Positions 7,221-14,450 of a stretch of DNA of 15,479 bases are shown here, in pieces (the stretch's first letter is position 1; each line of letters opens with the position of its first letter). Source of the DNA: an uncultured Alphaproteobacteria bacterium (GTDB lineage: Bacteria; Pseudomonadota; Alphaproteobacteria; Caulobacterales; Caulobacteraceae); the NCBI GenBank assembly GCA_903933475.1, contig CAIZKE010000212.1, positions 1 to 15,479 of the forward strand. Reading direction: 5' to 3'. A model generated the notes under the pieces. It was not told where the DNA came from. It saw nothing but the letters and a program-made list of their open reading frames with translations, and ran no database searches. The translations under genes were made by a program, and so were the position numbers.

Positions 7221-7908
7221 GCGGACGACCGCCGCCTGGCATAGCGTCCTGCGCAAGGGCCGCGGCCACCTGGGCGCGGACCTCGGGCGACTGGCGGGCG
7301 GCCCAGGCCGTCACCGCCTCCTCGATCTGGCTGCGGGCAGCGAGTTCGCGAAGGCGGGCGGCCTCCAGCCTGCGGCTTGTCTCGTCGGCTGACGCCTCGC
7401 CCCGCGCCAGGGCGTCCCAGGCCCTGACCCGTTCCCGGCGAGCCCCATGCAGGTCGGGACGGACCGCTTCACTCTGCGCCATCAGGAGGGCCCGGAATTC
7501 CTGGCGCTGGGGCTCGGGCAGGTCCCGGCTGGCCCGCATGAGCGGACTGGCGACCGGCGGCCGCCCGCCGGGCCCCGGAGCCCGGGGCGGGGACGGATCC
7601 CTGAAGGGCTGGGGAGATGGTGACGCCACCTCCTGGCCCCGCGGTGGCGGCGCGGACCTGAGTTCATCCCTGCGAACCGCCGGGACGGACGGCCGAGGTG
7701 GCGCGGCCTCGGCCGGGAGGGTTGCCGGCCCTGAGGGTCCGGGCGGCGGGAACGGGGGCTCAAGGTCCTGAGAGTCTAAGGACGCGACCTCGACGCCTGG
7801 CGCCGGGCCTACGTGCAACCAGCGCCAACCGCCAGCGAACAGGCCGACCAGGAAGAGGTTGAGGGCGACGGAGACGAAGAGCGCCGCCACAAGCGCCCGG
7901 CGGTTCAA
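7162..7908 (-). CDS. membrane-anchored heavy-metal-sensor-like (ZraP/CnrX-type) protein with proline-rich linker
   Basis: The 248-residue protein has a single N-terminal membrane helix (about 7-26) with no clear cleavage site. A long Pro/Ser/Ala-rich linker (about 50-120) leads to a helical domain (about 120-220) with the layout of the periplasmic metal-resistance/ZraP-CnrX family, including LPEPQRQEFRALL and a closing SPEVRAQVAAALA. The C terminus is again Pro/Gly/Arg-rich. Only two histidines are present (H32, H154) and no cysteine, so the usual nickel/cobalt/zinc ligand set is missing. Translation starts at TTG 7908, overlapping the anti-sigma stop (TTGA), so it is probably coupled. In the CnrYXH system a protein of this type controls release of the sigma factor from its membrane anti-sigma factor; the same role here is inference. 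Confidence 0.8.
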   Translation of the reverse strand: MNRRALVAALFVSVALNLFLVGLFAGGWRWLHVGPAPGVEVASLDSQDLEPPFPPPGPSGPATLPAEAAPPRPSVPAVRRDELRSAPPPRGQEVASPSPQPFRDPSPPRAPGPGGRPPVASPLMRASRDLPEPQRQEFRALLMAQSEAVRPDLHGARRERVRAWDALARGEASADETSRRLEAARLRELAARSQIEEAVTAWAARQSPEVRAQVAAALAQDAMPGGGRPLRPQGLPLRPGGGPPPRQD

Positions 7909-8384
7909 GATCGGGCGTCCGTAGCGGACTCGGCGAAGGGGGCCTCCCAGGGCGTCAGAGCCTCGGCGAGGATGGAGTCGAGGTCCGAAGCGTAGACGGG
8001 CGCTGCGGCAGGACGGGCGACGGGGTCCACCAGACGTGGCGCGGCGACAATGCCCGCCAGGCAGGCTGCAGCAAGGGCGGCACCGCCGGTCAGGGTCAGC
8101 ACCCAGGAGCGCCGGAGGGATTGCCGGACCTGGACCGGGGCGGCGGCCTGCACCCGCGATCTTACGTCCTCCGTCGGACGCGGGGCCTCCCAGGCGAATA
8201 GCAGGCGATCCAGCGAACGCGCATCGTCGAGAAGACGCCGGGCCTCAGCGGGATGGGCGGCGATCCAGGCCTCGGCACCAGGACGATCCGCCTCGGGCCA
8301 CCGGGCGGGGTCCCCGCCAAAAGACTCGGCCAATTGGCGCACACGCGCCTCTGTGGCGGCCACGGAATCGGGGCGCAGGGTCAT
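7905..8384 (-). CDS. probable membrane anti-sigma factor
   Basis: The 159-residue protein has a cytosolic N-terminal half of charged helices (about 9-88, with DPARWPEADRPGAEAWIAAHP, then LLDDARSLDRLL), one transmembrane helix (about 94-115) and a short periplasmic tail (116-159). This is the layout of one-span anti-sigma factors. It has no HxxxCxxC zinc motif; its only cysteine lies in the membrane helix, so it is not a redox-type zinc anti-sigma factor. Its ATG overlaps the sigma-factor stop (ATGA), and its stop overlaps the start of the sensor-like gene, the tight coupling usual for sigma/anti-sigma pairs. The assignment rests mostly on topology and position, since anti-sigma sequences diverge quickly. 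Confidence 0.82.
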   Translation of the reverse strand: MTLRPDSVAATEARVRQLAESFGGDPARWPEADRPGAEAWIAAHPAEARRLLDDARSLDRLLFAWEAPRPTEDVRSRVQAAAPVQVRQSLRRSWVLTLTGGAALAAACLAGIVAAPRLVDPVARPAAAPVYASDLDSILAEALTPWEAPFAESATDARS

Positions 8385-8986
8385 GGGACGAGGTCCGACA
8401 AGGCCGTGCGGAGGGCCCGGCGGCCTCGGGACAGCAGGCTTTCCAGGGCTTCGACGGTGATCCCGAGGGCGGCGGCGGCCTGGATGTTGCCCATTTCCTG
8501 GTAATGGCAGAGGACGACCGCCTCGCGCTGGCGGACGGGAAGGATCGCCATGGCTGCAGCCACGCGATCACCCACGTCCCTGGCCTCCAGCCCCCGGTCG
8601 GGTGCCGGCCCGGGATCGACCAGGGCCTCCAGGTCCTGCGGCCCGCCCGGACGGACCCTGCGCAGCCGGTCCCGGCAGAGGTTGAGGGTCACCCTGTGGA
8701 GCCAGGTGTCGAAGCGGGCTTCCCCGAAGCGCCAGACCGGTGCCTGCCGCCAGGCCCGGATCAGGGATTCCTGGGCGATGTCCTCGGCCTCGGCGGCGTC
8801 TCCCAGAACACGGGCCGCAAGGGCGGTGAGGCGCGGAAGCTTGCGGGCGGTCAGGGCCCGGACAGCCAGCGGGTCTCCGGCTCCGACCCTGCGGACGAGG
8901 TCAGCGTCCGGGTCGTCGACGCGGGATGGTGTCGCCGGTCCGTCGGAATGGATGCGCCCGAGGGCGTCAGTTGCCGGTCGCAGCAC
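8381..8986 (-). CDS. ECF-type RNA polymerase sigma factor
   Basis: With GTG 8986 as start the protein has 201 residues. Region 2 spans about 30-110 (DLVRRVGAGDPLA, then AEDIAQESLIRAWR, then FDTWLHRVTLNLCRDRLRR). Region 4 spans about 140-197 (ILPVRQREAVVLCHYQEMGNIQAAAALGI, then LLSRGRRALR). Regions 1 and 3 are absent, as expected for an ECF sigma factor. The frame stays open to an ATG at 9112, but that extension lies inside the EF-hand gene and reads as low-complexity shadow sequence (Arg/Pro/Ser), so GTG 8986 is preferred; the overlap with the EF-hand gene is then 20 bp. It directs RNA polymerase to a small regulon, probably including its own operon, and is held by the anti-sigma factor encoded next. 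The target promoter motif is unknown. Confidence 0.92.
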   Translation of the reverse strand: MLRPATDALGRIHSDGPATPSRVDDPDADLVRRVGAGDPLAVRALTARKLPRLTALAARVLGDAAEAEDIAQESLIRAWRQAPVWRFGEARFDTWLHRVTLNLCRDRLRRVRPGGPQDLEALVDPGPAPDRGLEARDVGDRVAAAMAILPVRQREAVVLCHYQEMGNIQAAAALGITVEALESLLSRGRRALRTALSDLVP

Positions 8987-9416
8987 GTTGTCTCTGCCGC
9001 ATGGCGGCCACCTCTGTCTTGTCGAGGACTCCGTCGCGGTTGGAATCTGCCGCGTCGAAACGGCGCTTGCTGGACGTCTCCATTTCCGACCGGGACATGG
9101 ATCCGTCTCCATTGACGTCTGTCGAACGCCACCACTGGCTCATGGCCGCCTCAGCCCTGGCTCCGCCGAAGGTGCGGGCCATCCCGGCGAACTTGTCGAA
9201 CTCGGCCCGGGAGACCTGACCGTTCTTGTCAGCGTCCAGGGTCTGGAGGGTCTTGTCCACGTTGGCGGTCCGGTACTCGGCGTAGAGCACCTTGCCGTCG
9301 CCGTTCTGGTCCAGCTTGGGCGGGCCCATCTGGGCGGTGGCCGGCGCGGCCCAGAGAACCGTCAGGAAGGCCGGGGCGAAGAGTGCGGCTGCGCAGGCGG
9401 AAAGGGTCAGACGCAC
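8967..9416 (-). CDS. exported EF-hand protein with four calcium-binding loops
   Basis: From GTG 9416 the protein has 149 residues. A signal peptide (about 1-28, ending APATA before Gln) precedes four EF-hand loops at 36-47, 61-72, 100-111 and 124-135. Each has Asp at position 1, Asp or Asn at 3 and 5, Gly at 6 and Glu at 12, so all four look able to bind calcium. They form a calmodulin-like arrangement in an exported protein. The start is fixed by a GGAGA 7 bases upstream; longer in-frame extensions run into glnE and lack a signal peptide. The gene overlaps the sigma-factor gene by 20 bp and lies 55 bp after glnE on the same strand. A role as calcium buffer, sensor or ligand for the downstream anti-sigma/sensor pair is inference. 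Confidence 0.92.
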   Translation of the reverse strand: MRLTLSACAAALFAPAFLTVLWAAPATAQMGPPKLDQNGDGKVLYAEYRTANVDKTLQTLDADKNGQVSRAEFDKFAGMARTFGGARAEAAMSQWWRSTDVNGDGSMSRSEMETSSKRRFDAADSNRDGVLDKTEVAAMRQRQRAATGN

Positions 9417-9423
9417 TCGGGAA

Positions 9424-9428
9424 TCTCC
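9424..9428 (-). promoter_or_regulatory. ribosome binding site that fixes the EF-hand start
   Basis: On the minus strand GGAGA lies 7 bases before GTG 9416. It is one of the clearest Shine-Dalgarno matches in the window and supports the GTG start over longer upstream extensions of the same frame. Confidence 0.7.
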
Positions 9429-9471
9429 GGTCCAGGGATATTGAACGAATTGGACCCTGAATTCCGGCGTT

Positions 9472-12345
9472 TCAAGGGCAGACAAGTGTTTCGAAGGCTT
9501 CCTGCGCGCGCCTGCGGGTCCGCCCCAGACGGGTGACGAGGCTGCGGAAGTCGCGGGTGCCACCGGCCCGGGCCAGCCTGCGCCTGAAGGCATCGGGCTG
9601 CTCAGCGGGGTCGCCGGCGTCCCCGAGGGCGAGGCGGAGCATCTGGGTCAGGTTCTGCTGCAGGGTCCAGGCCTCCAGGAGGGGACCGACCGCGCCGGCC
9701 AGTCCCGCCGCGGCCATGGCCTCCAGGGCGTCTGCAGTCCCGGCGCGTAGCGGGCCGCCTGCGTGGGCATGGGCAAGCTGAAGAAACTGGGCGGCAAATT
9801 CGATGTCCACCAGCCCCCCGGGTGCGAGCTTCATGTCCCAGAGGCCCGATGCCGGCTTCGCCTGGGTGATGAGGTCGCGCATCTCGCGCACCTCGCGGGC
9901 CAGGACGGCGGCCTCGCGAGGCTGGCGCAAGGTCATCTCGATAGCGTCGGCCACGTCCCTGGCGAAGGCGGGATCGCTGGACCAGACTACCCTGGCGCGG
10001 GTCAGGGCCATGAACTCCCAGGTCTCGGCCTCGGTCGCGTAATAGGCGCCGAAGGCGGTAAAGGCGACGGCGACGGGACCCATGGCCCCAGAGGGCCGCA
10101 GGCGCATGTCGACCTCGTAGAGCTCGCCTTCCGAAGTCGGCAAGGACAGGGCCGCCACCAGCCGCTGGGTGAAGCGGGCGTAGAAGGTCTCTGCAGACCA
10201 GGCCTTGAGGGTGGAGACGGTGTCTGGCGTCGCCGCCCTGTGAACGGTCATCAGGTCGAGGTCAGAGCCCGCGCTCATCTCGCGGGATCCGCACTTCCCG
10301 AGGGCGACCACCGCCACCTGCCCCTCGAAGTCGCCCCCAAGGCGGACGGCCTCGGCCAGGGCAACGGGTGCCAGGGCCTCTATGCTGGCGTCCGCCAGGC
10401 CGGCAAAGCCATGGCCCGCGGCCTCGGCGCCTGCGGATCCACTCATCACCTGGACGCCAATGCGGAAGGCCTGCTCCCGGTGCTGGCGGCGGACGGTATC
10501 CATGGCCGACTCGAAGTCGGTCGCCCTGGCCACGGCGGCCTGCAGGGCCTTGCGATCCTCCTGCGGGTCGATGTCGCCGAAGAAGGCCGGATCCAGCAGG
10601 GTATCGAGGGCGGCGGGGCGGCGCGCCAGGGTGTCCGCCAGGCGGGGGGCAAAGGCCATCACCTCGACGATCAAGGCGAAGATCGCCGGCTGGGCGAGGA
10701 AGAGGGACTGGAGCTGGACCCCGCTGGACAGGCGCGAGAAGAACGCCCCGAAGCGGGTGAAGGCAACGTCCGGGGCCCCGGTGGCCTGGGTGGCCTCGAG
10801 CAGACGGGGGGCCAGGCGGGTGAAGAGTTCGCGCCCGCGCTCGGAGCGGGTGGCGGCGATGTGTCCGTGGTGCCAGGCACGGATCGTCCCGGACACCTGG
10901 GCGGGACTGGAGAAGCCCATCCGAGCCAGGGTGCGCAGGGTTTCGGGATCGTCGTCGACGCCCGTGAAGATCAGGCTACCGAAGCGTGACGACAGGGGCT
11001 CCTCGCCCGGGAAGAGTTCGCCATAGCGCCGGTTGACGACCTTGAGTATGCGCTCGACGTGCGCATCGAAGCTGCGCAACCGGTCGAAGCCGGACAGGGC
11101 CGCGACCCGCCGGCGTTCGGAGTCGGACTCCGGCAGGCGGTGGGTCTGCTCGTCGGCGAGCATTTGCACCCTGTGCTCCAGGTCGCGGAGGCGGCGGTAG
11201 GCGTCGCCAAGCTCGTCACGAGCCGCGTCCGAGACGTGCCCGGCTGCGGCCAGGGCATCGAGGGCGTCGAGGGTGCGAAGGCTTCGTAGCCCCGGGTGAC
11301 GACCCCCAAGGATCAGCTGCTGTGTCTGGACGTAGAACTCGATCTCGCGGATACCGCCCCGGCCGAGCTTGAGGTCCGCGCCCCGGGCCGAGAGGCGATC
11401 ATCGACCTTGTGGATGTGGATCTGGCGCTTGATGGAATGGATGTCGGCTATGGCCGCGAAGTCCAGGTTCCGACGCCAGATGAAGGGCTGTAGCTCCGCC
11501 AGGAAGGCGTCCGCTCGGGCGATGTCGCCGGCGCAGGGCCGAGCCTTGATGAAGGCCGCCCGTTCCCAGTTCTGGCCGACGCCCTCGTAGTAATCGAAGG
11601 CGGCGACGATCGAGACCGCTGGCGGCGTCGAGCCCGGGTCCGGCCTCAGCCTCAGGTCCATGCGGAAGACATAGCCGTCAGCAGTGCGATCCTGCATCAG
11701 CTCAGTCAGCTTGTGGGTCAGGCGGACCGCAAAGGCCTGGGGTTCGATCCCCGGTGAGAGCCGCAGGGCGTCGGGATCGAAGAAGATCGAGATGTCGATG
11801 TCGCTCGAATAGTTGAGCTCGAAGGCGCCGTGCTTGCCCATGGCGATGCAGAAAAATCCCGGAACCGGTCCGTGACTGTCGTCGGGTGGCGAGACGAGGC
11901 GGCCGGCGGCGACCTCGGCGCCCGCGGCGCTCGACAGGGCCGCCGCGAGGGCCGAGTCGGCAAATCTGGCCAGGGCGCCAGTGACCTGGTCCAGATCCCA
12001 GACGCCCCCAAGGTCGGCGACGGCCGTCAGGAGATGAAGCTCTGCCTTGAGCCGCCGGAGACCCGGACCAGCGACCTCTGGAGGGGCGGTGGCCAGGATG
12101 CCGGTGGCGTCCAGGATCCGGCGGAGACTGGCCTCGGGCTCCGTATCGAGGAGCCGGGCCATGCGGGCTGGATCCCGGCGGGCGAGTCCCGCGAGATAGC
12201 CGGACGCACCGAAGACCGGCGCAAGGGCCGCGCGCTCGACGGGGGAGAGGTCGCGCACTGCGGCAATAGCGTCGAGGAGGCGTTCGGCAGGCCGGGTGTC
12301 CAGCACCGGGCCACAGGGGGACAACTGCTGGCCCAGGGCGGTCAT
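9472..12345 (-). CDS. glnE: bifunctional glutamine synthetase adenylyltransferase / adenylyl-removing enzyme
   Basis: The 957-residue protein is close to the usual GlnE length and has both nucleotidyltransferase domains. The N-terminal adenylyl-removing domain has GKHGAFELNYSSDIDISIFF with the metal-binding pair D182 and D184. The C-terminal adenylylating domain has LGKCGSREMSAGSDLDLM with D695 and D697. The linker helices and the GGRGGIREIEF-like (here LGRGGIREIEFYVQ) and PGGLVDIEFAAQ segments after each domain also fit. It attaches AMP to glutamine synthetase when nitrogen is plentiful and removes it when nitrogen is short, under PII protein control, in the cytoplasm. The start overlaps the upstream kinase stop by 4 bp (ATGA), placing it in the protease/two-component operon. 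Both active sites appear intact. Confidence 0.98.
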   Translation of the reverse strand: MTALGQQLSPCGPVLDTRPAERLLDAIAAVRDLSPVERAALAPVFGASGYLAGLARRDPARMARLLDTEPEASLRRILDATGILATAPPEVAGPGLRRLKAELHLLTAVADLGGVWDLDQVTGALARFADSALAAALSSAAGAEVAAGRLVSPPDDSHGPVPGFFCIAMGKHGAFELNYSSDIDISIFFDPDALRLSPGIEPQAFAVRLTHKLTELMQDRTADGYVFRMDLRLRPDPGSTPPAVSIVAAFDYYEGVGQNWERAAFIKARPCAGDIARADAFLAELQPFIWRRNLDFAAIADIHSIKRQIHIHKVDDRLSARGADLKLGRGGIREIEFYVQTQQLILGGRHPGLRSLRTLDALDALAAAGHVSDAARDELGDAYRRLRDLEHRVQMLADEQTHRLPESDSERRRVAALSGFDRLRSFDAHVERILKVVNRRYGELFPGEEPLSSRFGSLIFTGVDDDPETLRTLARMGFSSPAQVSGTIRAWHHGHIAATRSERGRELFTRLAPRLLEATQATGAPDVAFTRFGAFFSRLSSGVQLQSLFLAQPAIFALIVEVMAFAPRLADTLARRPAALDTLLDPAFFGDIDPQEDRKALQAAVARATDFESAMDTVRRQHREQAFRIGVQVMSGSAGAEAAGHGFAGLADASIEALAPVALAEAVRLGGDFEGQVAVVALGKCGSREMSAGSDLDLMTVHRAATPDTVSTLKAWSAETFYARFTQRLVAALSLPTSEGELYEVDMRLRPSGAMGPVAVAFTAFGAYYATEAETWEFMALTRARVVWSSDPAFARDVADAIEMTLRQPREAAVLAREVREMRDLITQAKPASGLWDMKLAPGGLVDIEFAAQFLQLAHAHAGGPLRAGTADALEAMAAAGLAGAVGPLLEAWTLQQNLTQMLRLALGDAGDPAEQPDAFRRRLARAGGTRDFRSLVTRLGRTRRRAQEAFETLVCP

Positions 12346-13772
12346 GGCGCCGAGGGGAGGACAACGGCGGCGCGGAGTCCCGGCCCCGAGCCGTCAAAGA
12401 GGCCCGGCCCATCCCCCAGCTCCACCCGGCCGCCATGGGCCTCGGCGACGGCGGCGACCAGGGACAGGCCAAGGCCGACTCCGGGCAGGTTTCGGCTGTT
12501 CTCCAGGCGCACGAAGCGCTGGACGACCCGGTCCCTGTCGGCTGCCGCCACTCCAGGGCCCGTGTCCGTCACCGAAATCTCGATTTCGCCGGAGGCCATT
12601 CGTCGAAGCCGAACCCTCACCGCTCCGCCGGCCGGAGTGTACTTCACGGCATTGTCCACGAGGTTGGCGAGGGCCTGGGCCAGGAAGGCGGGATTGCCCC
12701 TCACGGCCAGGCCCGCGGAGACGTCCGAGGCGATCTCAATCCCCTTGTCCTCGCAAAGTGGGCCGTAGAGCTCCGTCATGTCGCGAACCATGGCCGCAGG
12801 ATCGAAGCGCACGGCATTGGGGGCCTCTCCGGCCGCCTGGAGGCGCGAGATGGCGAGTACGGCGGAGAAGGTCCTCAGGAGGCCATCAGTGTCGTCCAGG
12901 GCCTGGCCCAGGGCCAGGCGAGCATCACCCCGTCCGGCCTCGGCATCGAGCAGGGCGGTATCCAGCCGGGCCTTCAGGCGGGTCAGGGGCGAGCGCAGGT
13001 CGTGGGCGATGGCGTCGCCGGCGTGCCGGTGGGCGGACATGGAGCGGTCGAGCCGGTCGAGCATGTCGTTCAGACCCTCGGCCAGCTGGTCGAGCTCGTC
13101 CCCAGCCCCCCGCACAGGGGCACGAGCCGTAAGGTTCCCGTTCCTCGCGGCAGTCACGACGTCCGTGAGCCCGGTCATGGCGCGGGTGAAGTTGCGGCTG
13201 GCCTGGAGCCCAACGGCTATGCCCAGAACCACCAACAGGGCGCCGGCGCCCCAGAGGCCCCGTACGATGGTCAAGATGAAATCCCGGTCGTCGCTGGCGT
13301 CGGCGCCGACGAAGAGGGTCTCACCCCCTGAGAGACGCAGCTGCAGGCCGCGGGCGGGGATCGAATGCGGGCGCCCTGCCGCACCCGGCCCAGCCAGGGA
13401 AAAGCGGACCCAGGTCGGGGCGCCGGAGAAGTTTTCCACGGGGCTCTGGGCGAGGGAACCGGTAATCCTGGCACCGTCCGGGGCCAGGAAGAGATAGACG
13501 AAGCGCCGCTCGCCGGCCATCCGGGTCACCAGGACGGGGTTGAGGGCGGCGGGGCCCGCACGGTCGTAGACCGCGACCAGACTGTCCGCCTCCCGGCGGA
13601 TTTCCGCATCCGTCCGCCTCCGGGCCTCGCCGGCCGCGGCCATATAGACATAGGCCATGAGGACGGCCCCGGCGAAGGCGAAGAGGGCCAACGTCAGGAG
13701 GGTCAGTCTGAAGGGCGCCGCCCTGAAGAGCCGCAGGAAACTCCCGGAGGGTGGCGCCAGGGCCTCAGGCAT
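12342..13772 (-). CDS. HAMP-type sensor histidine kinase
   Basis: From ATG 13772 the protein has 476 residues. A first transmembrane helix (about 22-46), a periplasmic region of about 125 residues, a second transmembrane helix (about 174-193) and a HAMP segment lead to the phosphoacceptor H257 in DAIAHDLRSPLTRL. The ATPase domain follows with NLVDNAVKYTP, DTGPGV and GVGLGL. This is the usual partner type for OmpR regulators. The start overlaps the response-regulator stop by 8 bp; an in-frame GTG at 13793 would add 7 residues but overlaps further. The signal is not evident from the periplasmic sequence. Neighbouring htrA suggests an envelope stress input, which is inference. Confidence 0.94.
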   Translation of the reverse strand: MPEALAPPSGSFLRLFRAAPFRLTLLTLALFAFAGAVLMAYVYMAAAGEARRRTDAEIRREADSLVAVYDRAGPAALNPVLVTRMAGERRFVYLFLAPDGARITGSLAQSPVENFSGAPTWVRFSLAGPGAAGRPHSIPARGLQLRLSGGETLFVGADASDDRDFILTIVRGLWGAGALLVVLGIAVGLQASRNFTRAMTGLTDVVTAARNGNLTARAPVRGAGDELDQLAEGLNDMLDRLDRSMSAHRHAGDAIAHDLRSPLTRLKARLDTALLDAEAGRGDARLALGQALDDTDGLLRTFSAVLAISRLQAAGEAPNAVRFDPAAMVRDMTELYGPLCEDKGIEIASDVSAGLAVRGNPAFLAQALANLVDNAVKYTPAGGAVRVRLRRMASGEIEISVTDTGPGVAAADRDRVVQRFVRLENSRNLPGVGLGLSLVAAVAEAHGGRVELGDGPGLFDGSGPGLRAAVVLPSAP

Positions 13773-14436
13773 CCAGCCGGTACCCTGCCCCACGGATGGT
13801 CTCGAGCATGGGGTGCTCGAATCCCTTGTCGATCTTGGAGCGCAGCCGCGAGATGTGGACGTCGATCACGTTGGTCTGGGGGTCGAAGTGGTACTCCCAG
13901 ACCTTCTCGAGCAGCATGGTGCGGGTCACGGCCTGTCCGGCGTGCCGCATCAGGAACTCCAGCAGCTGGAACTCCCGGGGCTGCAGGTCGATATCGCGGC
14001 CCGCCCTTTGCACCTTACGCCCGATGAGGTCCATCTCCAGGTCTCCGACCCTGAGATAGGTGAGAACCGATCCGGTCTCCCGCCGCCGCGCCAGGGCCTC
14101 GACCCGGGCGATGAGCTCGGCGAAGGCATAGGGCTTGACCAGGTAGTCGTCCGCTCCGGCCCGCAGGCCCGTAACCCGGTCGTCGATCTCGCCCAGGGCG
14201 GAGAGGAAGAGGACGGGCGTCTCATCCCCGTCCCGCCGGAGGGTCTCGACCAGGCCAACCCCATCCAGGCAGGGCATCATGCGATCGACGATCATGACGT
14301 CGAAGCCGCCCTTGCGGGCGGCCTCGAGCCCGACCAGGCCGTCTGGACACAGGGTGCAGGCGTGGCCGGCGTCCAGGAGACCGCGGGCCATGACCTCGGC
14401 AGCGGGCTGGTCGTCCTCGACGATCAGGATCTTCAT
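13765..14436 (-). CDS. OmpR-family response regulator
   Basis: From ATG 14436 the protein has 223 residues. The receiver domain (about 1-115) shows the acidic pair D8-D9, phospho-acceptor D51 (VMIVDRMMP), the conserved Ser of LFLSALG and the lysine of YLVKPY. The C-terminal winged helix (about 128-223) has the OmpR pattern LQPREFQLLEFLM, then VDVHISRLRSKID-like (here IDVHISRLRSKID) and the closing IRGAGYRL. An in-frame TTG at 14442 is a less likely start because receivers of this group begin MKILIVEDD. It lies 14 bp after htrA and overlaps the kinase gene, so kinase and regulator are a cognate pair. Likely targets are the operon itself and htrA, by analogy with other envelope-stress pairs (inference). 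Confidence 0.96.
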   Translation of the reverse strand: MKILIVEDDQPAAEVMARGLLDAGHACTLCPDGLVGLEAARKGGFDVMIVDRMMPCLDGVGLVETLRRDGDETPVLFLSALGEIDDRVTGLRAGADDYLVKPYAFAELIARVEALARRRETGSVLTYLRVGDLEMDLIGRKVQRAGRDIDLQPREFQLLEFLMRHAGQAVTRTMLLEKVWEYHFDPQTNVIDVHISRLRSKIDKGFEHPMLETIRGAGYRLDA

Positions 14437-14450
14437 GCCCAATGCCCTGA

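Noticed and set aside
8987..9112. 42-codon N-terminal extension of the ECF sigma factor to ATG 9112
   Set aside because: It lies within the EF-hand coding sequence in another frame, has Arg/Pro/Ser shadow composition and adds nothing homologous to sigma region 2.
9443..9477. SigW-like TGAAAC plus CGTT elements as an ECF promoter before the EF-hand gene
   Set aside because: The spacing is about 21 bases instead of the usual 16-17, so the match is not convincing.
9417..9593. 59-codon N-terminal extension of the EF-hand frame into glnE
   Set aside because: It would hide the signal peptide, and the GGAGA ribosome site fits GTG 9416.
9763..10989. Long plus-strand open frame (408 codons) opposite glnE
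   Set aside because: It is wholly antisense to a clear glnE, is low-complexity (Gly/Arg/Ala-rich) with no recognisable domain, and open antisense frames of this length are expected in very GC-rich genes.
11830..12768. Plus-strand open frame (312 codons) opposite the glnE/kinase junction
   Set aside because: It is antisense to two confident genes and has no recognisable motif or ribosome site.
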